Source: Lota lota (Eukaryota; Chordata; Actinopteri; Gadiformes; Lotidae). From it: a stretch of 64,000 nt of DNA. The notes beneath the pieces are model-generated. The model ran no database searches and was not told the origin of the DNA. It was given only the letters and a program-made list of their open reading frames with translations. Every line of letters begins with the position of its first letter. Position 1 is the stretch's first letter. This document shows, piece after piece, positions 1 to 17,300 of this stretch. The translations under genes were made by a program, and so were the position numbers. The DNA lies in contig JACYXH010000479.1 in assembly GCA_026745465.1 (NCBI GenBank), forward strand, positions 4,040,011 through 4,104,010, in the 5' to 3' direction.

Positions 1-896
1 GCAGTCATCAGTGTCATTTGTCATTCCCAGCGATGAATGAGCCTATTTTCCTCTGTTGCTCATGTGAAGCGAGCCATGGATGATATTATCAGCCCCAGCT
101 ATATTGCGTGTGACCCTTCATTCTTTAAGGTTCACAATCATTCGGCACCGCGTTTTACGCCTCCAAACTGCCACTTAACCTACGCAGCTGTGGGCCAAAT
201 TACTTTCCAAGCAATATTGTTTCAATATTTCTGTTTGTCCGTCTGTTGTCTGAGTGATGGTTTCATTTTGACTGATATCGAAAATACATTGAGATGATCA
301 AATTTGGTCCGTGAATAACGTAGGCTGCCCAGATGCGCTCACAGCACCATGTATTTCTCTGCGCTAGAATGATAGCGAATGCAGATGAAAGTAAAAAGAC
401 AATCTTTAAGTTATACTTCTTTGTTGAAACGTGTCTCAACATAACATTGCAAATAATTTGGTTTCATTTGGTCAAAAAATGTAATAATCACCATTGGTTA
501 TACCATAACGGCGATTTGAAACAAGCTGTTTAATCTTATATTTATCCGCTATGGGTTGTTGTGGTCTAAACTAAAATCAGATTACCGATAGGGATTAAGA
601 CATCTATACCACAAGGGGATGTCCTGCATCCATTACATCTGGTCCCCGCCCTTCATAGTTCGTTTTTGTAAGAGGAACAGTTTAAGATAACAAAGACATA
701 GTCAGAATACTTCCTATTTCCGTGTGATAACTCCTGACAGTTACGGTCTGCTGTCTTTTCAATATACCAGTCCTCACCTCGGGATATACTTGTGTTTGAA
801 ACACAAGAACGTTTTTTTTAAATAACAGTGAAGGAGTGCCTGGCTGGGTGTTGCTGATAATACTATGCTCCTCTGCATTCACATAGGGCCAAGATC
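1..896 (+). other. non-coding stretch, nothing recognised
   Basis: Only short chance reading frames with no domain. It probably lies in an upstream ksr2 intron, because earlier ksr2 exons must lie to the left. Confidence 0.4.
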
Positions 897-912
897 ACAC
901 ACACATATGCAT

Positions 913-1009
<97 letters not shown>

Positions 1010-1027
1010 CTCTCTCTCTCTCTCACG

Positions 1028-1064
<37 letters not shown>
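897..1064 (+). repeat. (CA)n microsatellite with (CT)n core
   Basis: Near-perfect CA dinucleotides, interrupted at 1,007-1,034 by CT repeats, then CA again. Confidence 0.95.
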
Positions 1065-1066
<2 letters not shown>

Positions 1067-1210
1067 GGAGAGACTGAAAGGCGACGAAGCAGAACACGAC
1101 CTGGTAGCCATAGAGAATAAAATGAGGTCTGGGGCCATTCTTCTTTTTCGACCAATCCCGTGGTCTGGTTTAATTCTGCTGATCTATTGCCAAGGGCTAT
1201 TGTACTAGCA

Positions 1211-1262
1211 CCCCCCCCCCCCCCCCCAACCTTCCCATCAACCCCCCCCCCCCCCCCCCCCC
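1211..1262 (+). repeat. two poly(C) runs (17 and 21 bases)
   Basis: C runs at 1,211-1,227 and 1,242-1,262. They are the first of many long G or C homopolymers in the window. Confidence 0.95.
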
Positions 1263-1493
1263 AACCAAAAGAAAAAGAAAAAATCTGTTCCACTCTGACA
1301 CTTCAAAAAATGATTTCAAAACTTCAGTCACCTGGCCCGTAGCCATTTACAAGGTTCAGAAGACCACGACATCACACATAGTGTCGTGTAGGGTGTAGGT
1401 TTAATACACCGCCAGTAGCGATACACTGCTTTTCATTTCACTTTCAGTTTTAATGTTGGGACGTTCCTCACCAGCAGTCGTGAATGTTCAAAG

Positions 1494-1683
1494 GGGAACC
1501 GGATAGCTCGGAAACCAATTGGCTCATAACAGTTGCCAATTTACTACCCGTCATTTGTACGTTTAATCTCATTGATCTGGGAAGCGCGATTACTCATGTC
1601 ACATGCACGCGTTCGGGAACCAGATTGCTCGGTTTTTATCTATTTTTGAGCTATTTTTGGTTTGCTCAGAAACCAGTTGGCTC
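1494..1683 (+). mobile_element. tip fragments of the foldback element family
   Basis: Two partial copies of the terminal motif ggaaccagattgctcggaaa...ttggctcat. One is at about 1,497-1,530. The other, at about 1,572-1,683, has extra T-rich sequence inside it. The latter abuts the left tip of the element at 1,684 head to head, giving a local palindrome around 1,684. Confidence 0.55.
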
Positions 1684-3018
1684 ATGAGCCAACTGGTTTC
1701 CGAGCTATCTGGTTCCCGAACGCGTGCATGTGTTGTGCACCACGCACCAGAAGTTCACGTCTGCAATTCCACAAACTTACCGTAAGTTGTCGTTTCATCT
1801 CATTTTTCCAATTGTAAATAGGTATGGCTTGCAAAGTACCACATTTAAGTAACGTACAGCCCTAGTGATGGTCTCCTTATCAAAAAAAGAATGCATTGAG
1901 TTGGATTCGATCACGCGCTCTGACACAAAACTAAAATATAAAGGCATCAATGGCATGCTGAAAGTTCTACATCCGTGAATATCTAATCCATTACATCAGT
2001 ATCCGGGTAACATCTTGGCTTGGGCTGGTTTAAGACAACTGTTACCTTTGTGCCTTGCAAACCTTGTAACTTCCAATAATCGCTAGTGCAATTAATTAAA
2101 AAACCTAATGTCGATAACGTTCATAGACGACACAAGAATGTCTATAATGAATGGTTCATGTAAACTTAACAATGGTAACATTATATTTGTTGAAATTGTT
2201 ATGGGCGTTATGAGTTTCTTGGGAATAAGTTATTCTCACCTGTGAAAATCCAGCTCATGGCATTATTGTTTTTGTTCATTATCGGTGTTGTGGAGGTTTT
2301 TAATGTGAAAGCGTATTCCATAAATAAGAAATGTCTACAAGTGAAAGCCTTAGAGCTAGGAGTGAGCGTTTCAGGCTGTAATGCAGTACTCGGTCCAAGC
2401 GTGATGTTTTCTGATCTGGCCAATATGTTAACGCTAGACTTTCCTGGCCAAATATACCATAGTTTGGTTTACATGAACCATTCATTATAGATAGACATTC
2501 TTGTGTCATCTAAGAATGTTATTGACATTAGGTTTTTAAATGAATCGCACTAGTGGTTATTGGAATATATGAGGTTTGCAATGCACAAAGGTAACTGGTT
2601 GTCTTCAACCAGCCCAAGCCAAGATGTTCCCCGGTTAGTTAAGTAATGGATTAGGTATTCATGGCTGGCAATCAATAAATATGCCCCAGTGGTGGTGGGG
2701 AGTCACTAATGCCTTGCAATTTTAGTGTAGTTAGTATCAGAGCGCGTGATCGAATCCAACTCAATGCATTTTTTTGATAAGGAGACATTCATTTAGATCA
2801 TCACTAGGGTTGTACGGTACTTTAATGTGGTACTATGCAAGCCATGCCTATTTACAACAGGAACAATTTGATGAAATGTACAAAATACGGGTGGTAACTT
2901 TGTGGAATTGCGATGATTGTGCAGACGTGAACACATCTGGTTGATCTGGGAAAGCACGATTACGCATGTCTCATGCACACGTTCGGGAACCAGATTGCTT
3001 GGAAACCAGTTGGCTCAT
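1684..3018. mobile_element. foldback (long-TIR, non-autonomous) DNA element, about 1.3 kb
   Basis: Left arm about 1,684-2,170 and right arm about 2,465-3,018 are inverted copies. For example, atgagccaactggtttcc on the left faces ggaaaccagttggctcat on the right, and the arms stay alignable inward to the catgaaccattcattatag segment. The arms have many small differences, so the element is old. The ~300-bp centre contains no transposase-like protein; an 82-codon frame there starts with a hydrophobic stretch but has no other support. Family not assigned. Confidence 0.65.
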
Positions 3019-3118
3019 AACACCGGCTACTGACAGTTAATCAAACCTACGTCTCAACAATAATGCATGCAACAAGACGTTTTTCAAGCATAACAAGCAT
3101 TGTTTATTATTTATTTAT

Positions 3119-3119
3119 T

Positions 3120-3178
<59 letters not shown>

Positions 3179-3213
3179 AGAGAAAGAGAAAGAGAAAGAG
3201 AAAGAGAAAGAGA

Positions 3214-3250
<37 letters not shown>
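3119..3250 (+). repeat. (GA)n with (GAAA)n-like core
   Basis: AG dinucleotides, then gaaaga hexamers (3,170-3,222), then AG again: a purine-only run of about 130 bases. Confidence 0.95.
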
Positions 3251-6882
<3,632 letters not shown>

Positions 6883-7482
6883 TGTTTTGTTTGATTTGTT
6901 TAGGTTAAGAGTATTCACTTAGCTTCATTAAGGAAGGGTGAGCTAAAGTGACTAACCCGTGGGTAATCAAGTGCTGTCCCTTGATTTTGCGTCTCGACAT
7001 AACACATTTCTTTATTGCTTTTCGTCTCTCACATTTCCTCCCCTCCCTGTGTTTTCGGTTATCTCTTTATTTTAAATGTCTCCCAACCCGACCTATCGAG
7101 ATACGTGATGCATTGAAGAATGAATATGAATGCGTATGAATCTGTATGAATGCGAATGAATGTGGCGATGTGCCGCCAACGAAACGGCACCGTTACCAAT
7201 CTTCACTCCATTCATTCCACACCTACCCAGCCGTTCCCTCCTCACCCAAACGTTTTTCCTTTCCAACGTGGGAATCCTGGCTACTCCTCACTACCCCTCT
7301 CCCATCATGCTCCCCCCTCCCCCACCCTCGCTTTCTTCCGTCTAAAAACGGTCTATCCATCACGGGAATGGAGGGTATAGAGGGCTTACACGCGGGAGAT
7401 GAATGGTCTAAATGAGACGTCGTAACGGCGTAAGGTGGGCTAATCTGAATAGGTGACAGGAGGGGTGGTGCTGTGGGCGGGC

Positions 7483-7511
7483 GGGGGGGGGGGGGGGGGG
7501 GGGGGGGGGGG
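7483..7511 (+). repeat. poly(G) run, 29 bases
   Basis: Uninterrupted G after gggcgggc. It can form G-quadruplex structures. Confidence 0.95.
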
Positions 7512-8006
7512 TACCCGTGGGACGATCCCTTACTGCAGGAGATGAGACTTACTAAGCACTCTAATTGCGTGACTCACACTTTGGCAGAAATAAATAAATA
7601 TAACAACGACAGGGGGGCAAAAGCTCCTCTAAGGAGGTGTAGGAGGTGGAAATGGAGGGTTTCCACTCACCCTAAACACTAAATTATTACCACTTTGCAT
7701 GCTCGGGTAGAGAATGTCTTCACAAAGTTGAATAAGGAGTAACTTTTCCTTTTCTTCATTTTGTTTTCTGTTCCATTGACGTCCTTCTTCGTGATGAATG
7801 AAGTCCTAATCTGGCTGGCTCTGGGGAGCGCTGCTTTATCCATCTCTCTCAGCTCTCTGTCCTCTCCTGCCCCGCCCAGCTCAGCCGCTGTGGCTGTTCC
7901 TCTCGCACACAAAACTTTACATCTGTTTTGAAATCTGTTGATTGGCCATGTCTGCCTTTAATTACTTATTTGAGTTAATTGTCACGCATCATGCAATCCT
8001 AAGAGA

Positions 8007-8131
8007 CACACACACACACACACACTTACACACACACACACACACACACACACTCAATGAAGTTCTGTTCAACGGTATGTTTTGATATGTTTTTTCTGTC
8101 CTATGCATTTTACCTCATCTTCTTGATCTCT

Positions 8132-8184
<53 letters not shown>
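8007..8184 (+). repeat. (CA)n and (CT)n microsatellites
   Basis: CA repeats with one interruption at about 8,007-8,054, and a perfect CT tract at about 8,136-8,184. The neighbouring DNA (7,520-9,060) contains no exon that I recognise. Confidence 0.95.
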
Positions 8185-8188
<4 letters not shown>

Positions 8189-9066
8189 CTGTGGCCTCCA
8201 TTTCTTTAGTTCTGTCAAACATATATTTGCTCTTGTCTTATTTGCTCATAAATTTGACTTTGTGTTGCTTTGATCATCACACTGTTGCAACATGTAAGTG
8301 AATCGATGATGAGGCAGGTTTGAGTAACAGGAGGAAGGGGCTGCACATGCACCAGGTTGCTTACTTCCTGTTTCCTCTTCCTTAATACAGTTAAATAAAC
8401 ATTTGTCCAGCACACAGCACATCGTCCAGTGCGCTCCTTAAAGACAGTGAGACGGAATGCCTGCGTCCGCAATCTGATGTTCGTCCAAGTTAAACAGGAT
8501 CATTAGGTGGGACTTAACCATGTATTGCTCTTTCACGATTTGATTAGTTATAGCACTGTCCTAATTGTCTTTGTCAACAATATTTGTGGTTTGAGAGTTA
8601 ATGCGAACCCGCTCCAGCGCAAAATGTTTCAGAGGAAATGAGCGGAGAGGTACACCAGTCAATTTCCTGTTCTTGTTCTCTAGTTCTCTAACACATTGTC
8701 ACTTTAATGCCAAGGAGGCGACCACATAGCAACTGCCAGAGCACATGATGGCTAATTGGGGGATTTGTATTCTATTACCACTGTCTATCCTTTGTGTCTC
8801 ATCTTGATGCTTTTAATCCTCTTCGTCACGCCACATCATTTTGACATGTTAAATAGAGAGACTGTGTAAACTTAAAAAATACACGCATCCGCATGCGCGC
8901 ACACACCTGCACACGCCTGCACACATACACACACTCACCCTCATACCTGACACAGCGGCTTACCTGACATTAATCCTGTAATTATCTAGTTGCGGCGAGC
9001 CGCCATCTGACAGTTCTAATCCGCCTGTATGTAATTATTTCTCCCGCTCTCTCTTCCCTTCTTCAG

Positions 9067-9242
9067 AGCCAAGAAGAAGGCCAAGCCGCTGAACCTCAAG
9101 ATCTCAAGCGGCGTGGGCAGCTGTGAGAACCTGCCGTCGCAGCGCTCGCCACTGCACAGCGACCGCTCCCTGCGCTCCTTCTTCTTCCCTTCCTTCATCC
9201 CCTCCACTCCCCCCGTCCACGCCGCCGAAACGCCCTCCGGTA
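9067..9242 (+). CDS. ksr2: ksr2 coding exon A (linker after CA2)
   Basis: Reads [20 protein letters not shown], then a [17 protein letters not shown] stretch and [14 protein letters not shown], the KSR2 linker before the C1 domain. The acceptor follows a CT-rich tract ending ttcttcag. The donor gtgagt at 9,243 was preferred over the gt at 9,240 because the single leftover A joins the next exon to give Asn-Thr-Leu-Ser-Val, as in vertebrate KSR2. The front of the exon is GC-rich. Confidence 0.9.
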
Positions 9243-12200
9243 GTGAGTACCCTACCCCTTTGTCTCCTTCTCAATCCGCCGACCGACACACCCCTTCCTC
9301 GCTCCCTGCACCCACACCTGATTTATCCTCACTTTTCCACTCACCCCCTCCTCCTCCTCTTCCTCCTTCTCTTCCTCCTCCTCCTACTCTTCCTCTTACT
9401 CCTCCAACTCTTCCTCGTCCTCCTCTTCCTACTCTTCCTCATCCTCGTCCTCCGCCTTCTCTTCCTCCTATTCCTCATCCTCCTCCTTGTCCTCCTATTC
9501 TTCCTCCTCCAACTCCTCCTCCTCCTCCTCCCTGCCTCTATCTCGAGAAATCAAACATCCCTGAAATGCTATGTACACACATTTTCATTTAAACACATCG
9601 TTTTTGTTAGCCTACTTTTCACGGTCACTATAAAGCATGTTAATGCAATATGATACATAACATATCAATACATGGTTTGATTGGCATCAGGTGTGTGTTC
9701 CAGTCTCTAGTGATGTGTGCACTTGTTTAGTTTAGTTGTTCCTCCATGTCCTCCGCCTACTTCTCTTCCTCCCCCTCCTTCTCCTCCGCCGCCTCAAAAC
9801 TGGATAGCCTCTGTGACAAGGTTTTCTCTCTGAATTTCACTACTTTAGTAGGTCTTCTTTTCATTATATCTCATTTTGTCACATATATTTACACTTGCTC
9901 TCGTCCACCAAAAGATCCACACTTGTTTAAAATGGAGCCTCACCCGGACATGTAAAGAAAACAGAAAACTAAAATGCCACCTGGATCCAGATAGCATAAA
10001 TAAAATTATATATATATCCCAGCCGGCCGTGGTGGAACATAAACGTTTGATGAATGAAACGACCTGAGCGATCCTCAACGACCCCAGGTTGCGTGTCACC
10101 GCATGCCGTTTCCAGCCTTAGTTGGCTCATTATGGACGCTGGAAACGCATGAAGCTATTAGTTTGTAGGAGAGAAAGAGAGAGCGAGAGAGAGAGCGAGA
10201 GAGAGAGAAAGAGAGAGTGGGAGAGAGAGAGAGAGAGGGAGAGGTGAAGAGAGGGATGTGGAGGAAGAGGGGGATGACTGCAGAATGTTGGCTTATTGAA
10301 GGGAGTGAAGAATGGCAGCCCCTCCACATTGTCCTTTTAAACTAAAAGGTCATTAGTGTTTAATACTACAGAGCATGAAAGTTGGACTGAGCGTTGGGCT
10401 GTAATTGGAAGGAATGTATGCAGGGCAAGTTTATTTATAGAGCACCATTCTAACACAAGGCTTTACAAAGTGCTTTACAAATATAAATCAACGGCGCAGT
10501 GTGTAGGCTTGAAGCTGAAGTTACGCCTGTATTGGGCTGTAGGGTGCCAGTAGGTCCTTCCAAAATGATTTCATCGTCTACGAACACATCGAGAAGCCAT
10601 GGGTCGAGTGATGAGATTATTTTTAGATTTATAAATTGTATTTAGTTATTTAGTCAATATAACTATTGGTCATAGCTTAAAAGTAAGATAGAGATTATGG
10701 TTGTTAATTGTTCCGCATTGTGGTTACATTAAATAAAAAATGTGTCCTCTCTAGAGCCATTTGTCCGTTCAGGGCTACTGTAGAAACATGGTGGTGCAAT
10801 ATGGTTGGCTCCGTAGAAGAGGACCTGCTCCCTATGTAGATATAAAGGGCTCATTCTAAGGTAATGAAAACACAATGATTATTATGTTCATGGGATTATA
10901 TACTAATTTAAACATACTTATTAACATTATATTCCATTTCTGACAAGTCCGTTCCCCTAGGGGCCACTAAATACTACACACTGCAAATTTAAGGCGAGGG
11001 TTGCCGAACCCTCGCCTGCCTGACTACCCACCTGTTGCCAAACCCCCCACCTGTCTGACTACCAGCCCGTTGCCAAACTCTTGCCTGCCTGACTACCCAC
11101 CCATTGCCAAACCCCCCGCCTGTCTGACTACCTGCCTTCCATCAAGCCCCATCCTCCTCTTTCCTGCCTTACTCCTCCATTGCCCTCAGTAAATCTCTTT
11201 TACTATTTACCTCCGCGTCAGTGTCTCTGTGTCATGCATTTGAGTCCACTCGCTCCGCTCCCCTAACAAGCCCTGATTTAACTGAAAAAAGTGTTCACCA
11301 CCACCAAATGCTTCACCATACTTGATTTGAAGCCTGGGAACAGTAAGCCAGCCGGTCCCTGATGACCTGAGAGATCAACTGGGCTCATAACGCACAAGCA
11401 GATCAGAAATATATTTTGATCCTAAGCCATTTAGTGCTTTGTAAACTATTAGTGCTATTTCAAACTCAATTATCTTGCAAACAGGAAGCCAGTACAGTGA
11501 TCTTGGCACTGTAGTAATGTGGTCTGCTTTCTTATTCTTAGTTAAAACTCTAGCGGCAGCATTCTGGATGAGTTGGTGCTGTTTCACGGCTTTTTAGAGA
11601 GGCCTGTGAAAACAGAATCACAGTAGTCAAGCCTACTGAAAATTTAATGAAAGCATGGATGATTTTTACCAGGTCTTGTTTGGACATCAATCCTATAGTT
11701 CTTGCTATGTTTTAAAGGTGACACTAGGCCATTTTGTAATGGTCTATATGTGGCTATTAGAGTTAGTTCCGAATCCCTAACTACACAAAATGTTGGACTT
11801 GGTTTTTAGTGTTCAATGATAAAGTACTTATATTAAATTGAGCAACCAATATTGTCATGTTACCTGATATTATTATTCATCGATATGTGTGCCTTCGTTG
11901 TTGTGCAGACTTCATAAGGGCTACTACAGCGATGAAGCTGTTCAATGAAAGCTGGCATCCCAGCCTTAACCCTGGGGTGGCGTTTTTGACGAAGAGAACC
12001 CCGACTACAGGAATAACCTACTACTACGTCATCCAATGTAGGATATTGGGCTCGAGTCAGATAATTTAAAACAAAAAACACCTTAGCATATATATCTGTC
12101 TGTTCCAGAAGGGCACAGCCTCGGTTACACTTGGCATTTCACTTTCAATGCGAAATTTGTCGAATTATTGAAACTGCCAGATAGATCTAAGATACTTCCA

Positions 12201-13469
12201 GGTAAAATGCCGTTGATTGCAAAAGGAGAGGCGTCTTTCTTGTTGTGGTTGTTCATACGTTTGCATGTAACAAACGGAGCTTACGAGAGAATGGCGGATG
12301 TGACCGATTAAAGTTAGTTTAATGATTAACAGTTATTTAATGTCTTGGCAAATGTATATAAAATACATTTTCAAATAAGAAACAAACGTAACTTTGGTGC
12401 TGAAACAAATGCTTACTCACACTCATTACATTATTTTGTGCCGTTGTGGTTTATTACTTTTCATTCTCATGTCTTGGATGTATAAATGTAATTTGTATGA
12501 CTTGACAATTAAGTGTAGATGTGCTTCTGTGTGTGTGTCTGATTCTGTGTGTGGTTGTGTGGATGGCACTGAAGACATGCTGCTTGTGGTGGGTGTTTCA
12601 GAAAGGCATGGGCGTCTGAAAAGTGAATGCATTCGACTCCCTTTATAATTGCTGTGATTGTCGTATTGTAGGTTACTTTACAAAATGTTATTTAAGTACA
12701 AATAAACTAAATCGTTTTGAGTAGTTAATAGTGTCTCTGCTGATTATAGAAAATATTATGTTGGAAATGATGACCACTTGGTGGTGATGTAGTGGTTTGC
12801 CAGTGTAGATAGAGAGATATATATACTTTATAATAAGCCAAGATACCTGCCGGTTTCAGTCAATGTTGTTTACAAGAAGTTAGAAGGCCAACCGGGTCGA
12901 TAGCTTGGTAGCTGTAACACATTTTAAAATAGCTTGTTTTAGGGATGTCCCTGACTAAGAGTTGTGTCAGTTGGCTAAAAGCAATCCATCGTCTCTAAGT
13001 CTACTGTAGTTTTTTTATTAAATTCTACGCTTAATTCTAGTTATTATTAGAGATGCAAAATAAACCAAAAAACTATAATCAAATAGGGCTTTTTTTGGGG
13101 GGGGTGTAAAATAATACTGCGATAGATTCCACCAATTTATACATATCTAAAGTTATTTTATTAAATGTATTTTATACAGACTATGTGCGTTACATCGTTG
13201 TTGTTTTTTTACAAAGCTATTTTCAGATTCAACAACAATTATATACAATTATATAACAACAATGAAAGCACATGCTTATCATGAGCAACATACTTTTTCT
13301 TAAAGTTTTGTTGTGGTCGGGCAGAAGAAGGAAGAAGAAGAAAAATAAATAAAATGGAGAACAATTGAATGTGTGTTTGTGAAACTCATTGCTGTCATTG
13401 GGTTTTACCGTCATTGTAGCGGTGTCAGTGTTTCGTTTCTTGGCCGTTTTCCATAAAGGTATGTATGTA

Positions 13470-13522
<53 letters not shown>

Positions 13523-13541
13523 TGTGTATCGATGTATGTGT

Positions 13542-13572
<31 letters not shown>

Positions 13573-13959
13573 GGTATTCTGCAAAAAAAGGTTCCACAGC
13601 GTTCAGCTGTTGTCATAGTAACAGTGCCAGCAACAGGGTTGTCTTGTTCCACGGAGAACTTCTCACTCTCCATCTCACAACCAACTGTTTCCTTTGACCT
13701 TATATCAATGCTCACGTGTACCTCAACGCAAACATACGGTTTGATCTGTCGACATAAGCAGAGTAACAGTCTCTGGCAGTAGGCACCAGTACATAGACAT
13801 AAACGTAGAATTGCTCATTTCAACAAGGAGCATGGACGTATGCGGTTATGGCATGTTTTTACGTGTGTATGCATTTATGACATTGACGTACAGGCATCTC
13901 ATTGCACATTAATTGCAGTTCTGTACTTGTTCCACTATTAAAGCATAACGTCAGACAGG

Positions 13960-14003
<44 letters not shown>

Positions 14004-14222
14004 GGCGCACACACACATGCACAACCACGCAGGCAGACTACGGAGGGAGGGAATCAGGGAGGGAGGCACCGGGGAGGGAGGGAGGCAATCCAATCAGAGA
14101 AGACTGAGGGGGGCACCGCTCTCTGGCGCCAAGGTTACGCTGACTTCAAAGGCTCATCTGTCTCACCCACACACACACACAACCACACACACACACACAA
14201 CCACACACACACACACACACAA

Positions 14223-14262
<40 letters not shown>

Positions 14263-14328
14263 CCACACACACACACACACAACCACACACAGACACACAC
14301 ACACACACAGATACACACACATGCACTT

Positions 14329-14359
<31 letters not shown>

Positions 14360-17300
14360 AATATAATCGGGAACAAACAATTATAAATAATATAGATAGA
14401 ACTTGACCCTAGATTCTCTTTCATTTATTGATGGTTTTTTATTACATATGGTTTATCGTGTTTACCATGTATTAAGTGTAGTTAACACATGGTTTAACTG
14501 TTTGAGTGCCTACTCACTATACCATGTACATGCAAATGTAAAAGCAAATAGTCAGAGTGAGCCAAGCGGGCTTTAGCGTTTCAGGGTGTTTGTTAGTGCT
14601 CTTTGACCAAAACAAATCTTGATAGACTAAAATTCAACCTACTCCTCAACCAATCGCTTGGTCAATGGGGGAAAATTCAGCATGTTATCTAAACAGGCCA
14701 CAGTGCACTGAGGGCACTCTACTCTACCTGGGAGCATAAATATCACGTCAGCTCTGTGTGGAGGAAGTCAGTGGCTTTCGGATCCACTCTTGGTCCGAGT
14801 CTGACTTGGTTACGGCAGAGCTTCAATGTAAAACGGGTCGCACACCAGACCATACGTTTATTAAAACAGAAACACATTTGATGAGTAAAATATAGTTGAA
14901 TATTATTTTTATTCATTATCAAAAATATCACCCAAAAATAAAATACATCGATCTGCATATACATCCAGCCCCTGAAAATAATGGATTAAGAATACCTTTT
15001 TCTCCTTATGAAAGTAACACCAGCAATTGTCCAACCAATGCCTATTTGGTCAACAAGAGCATATCGACCAACCAATTAACGAACCGACCAGAAGATGTCA
15101 GCCATAGTATTAGCTATAACCCTACATGTGCAGGCTAGAGAGTCATGTCTGATGTTGAATGTGTAGCTTTGTGAACAGCAATTACAAATCTGAATTGTCG
15201 CTGTTCTCGTCAACACAAACCTTCTGAAATATGTCTCCCTTAAAACTGTGTTCTACCCTTCTTTTCTCCTCCTCTCATACACACACACACATACACACAT
15301 ACACACACTAATACCCACACTAACACACACACACCACTTACACTGGTATACCTGCACAACGAAATACACAGGCACGTTTCTGTAAATTTATTTATAAAGC
15401 ACCATTCAAACACACAGGTTTCACAGCCTAAGTAAAATGCCGGCAGCCCATTGGATAACTAATATTCCTGGCATCTGCGTTGACAGCACCAATCAGCTGT
15501 CTGTTGCCTCTGAGGCTGACAAGAAGCAGATGATGTCACTTCCCCCTTCCTATTGGGTTATCGTGCTGATTGGCTGTAATTGAGCGATGCATTGGGCTCC
15601 AATGAGCATAACCTTGGCCTCTGGAGGAATGATGGAAGTAGAGAGAGAGGGGGTGGTGGTGGTGGAGGGGATGGAGGTGGTGGTGTTGATGGAGATGACA
15701 GTGATGAAGGAATACATGGTGGAGGTGGTGGTGGAGGTGGTGGGGTGGTGGAGGTAGTGGTGGTGTGGTGTTGGTGATTGAGACGGTGGTGGTGGTGGTG
15801 GTGGAGGTGAGTGAGGTAGTGGTGGTGGAGGTGATGGAGGAAAAGGTGGTGGTGGTGGTAGTAGAGGAGGGAGTGGAGGTGGAGCTGGTGGTGGTTGTGG
15901 AGGTAGAGGTGGTGGTGGTGGTGGTGGTATTGGATGTGGTGGTGGAGGTGGCAGTGAAGAAGGTGGAGGTGGTGGTATTGCTGGCGTAGACGTTGATTTG
16001 CATCGACTGCATGCACTGGAAAGGGATTCAAAACATGGACCTGGACATGAAATTGGTTGAGCGGGAATGTGAACGCTTTCTCCAAATCCCACACTCTACT
16101 ATAACCTAGATTCTGTTCCTTTTTTGATCAGTTGTTTTGATTTTCATAAAACCTATAAAATGCCTATCGAAGTTTAAATAGTTAATTGTCCAAAGTGACT
16201 AATGTGAACATGAAAGTCACAGTGAGCCTGTGGAACCCACTAGAACAATTGGATTGTCTACTATGCAGAAGGAACATTTATTGTTCCTTGTACACGCGGA
16301 GGAATGAGGATTTTTGGTAATGTTGAATGTGGAAATGAATCACTCCAAAATCTCATTGGTTAGTTATGGAATCTTCTGCAAATAACTTCATGCAGGCACA
16401 TGACACATCGACATGGGCCATGTCTTCCTGGTGAAATTAAAATGATGCTTATGAATAAATACACGCAGCATACAGAGAAGTTGTTATGAGCTCAAGTGTC
16501 ATCATTTGTATGCCGGTAACCTTTGCTAACCATTTGTCTTAAATCTCTTGTTGAGGAATGTGTTAATCTTTAAACAGTTAAATTCGGTTCGCCTCATGCT
16601 GTTTCCCCCCTCCCTGCCAGAGCCCTGTCTCTGGCCCCCATTGTTAGTTGACGACATTTTTTCCCTGCCAGATCCCTATCTCTAGCCCCCCTTTTGTTCT
16701 TAAAGCAATAGATCAATGGAATAACCTAGGGGTTGGAATTAGCATAAAGTGACCCTTCTTTTGTCTTGCAGCCCAAGAACTGATTCCTGTCTCTAACCCC
16801 CTTTGTTCTTAAATCAATTGATCAATAGAGCAACCTAGGGGTTGGTATTAGCATTAAGTGGCCCTTCTTTTGTCTTGCAGCCCAAGAACTGATCCCTGTC
16901 TCTAACCCCCTTTTGTTCTTAAAGCAATTGATCAATGGAGCAACCTAGGGGTTGGTATTAGCATTAAGTGGCCCTTCTTTTGTCTTGCAGCCCAAGAACT
17001 GATACCTGTCTCTAACCCCCTTTTGTTCTTCAAGCAATTGGTCAATGGAGCAACCTAGGGGTTGGTATTAGCCTCAAGTAGGCCCTTCTTTTGTCTTGCA
17101 GCCCAAGAACCAATACCTGTCTCTAACCCCCCTTTGTTCTTAAAGCAATTGATCAATGGAGCAACCTAGGGGTTGGTATTAGCATTAAGTGGCCCTTCTT
17201 TTGTCTTGCAGCCCAAGAACCGATCCCTGTCTCTGACCCCCACTTTTGGTTTGTCTGTGTATATTTACCTTCATTCCTTTATTAATCCCCCTCCCTGCCC

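Noticed and set aside
863-1138. Long Cys/Val- or Thr/His-rich open frames over CA/GT tracts (also near 6.4, 14.2, 18.6, 47.9, 55.4, 61.0 and 63.4 kb)
   Set aside because: Dinucleotide repeats have no stops in several frames; no domain or splice context supports a gene.
2242-2490. 82-codon frame with a hydrophobic start inside the foldback element
   Set aside because: No homology, and its tail lies in the inverted arm; likely chance.
9113-9653. Reading ksr2 exon A onward into a long Pro- or Leu-rich frame
   Set aside because: The KSR2 match stops at the donor at 9,243; the rest is the intronic TCC repeat.
15536-16094. Open frames of 158-180 codons over the GGT-rich tract
   Set aside because: Composition only (Pro, Thr, His, Val or Gly); the frames come from a trinucleotide repeat and several overlap.
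16600-17245. CRISPR-like array
   Set aside because: The units are uniform tandem copies without spacer-repeat alternation, in a vertebrate intron.
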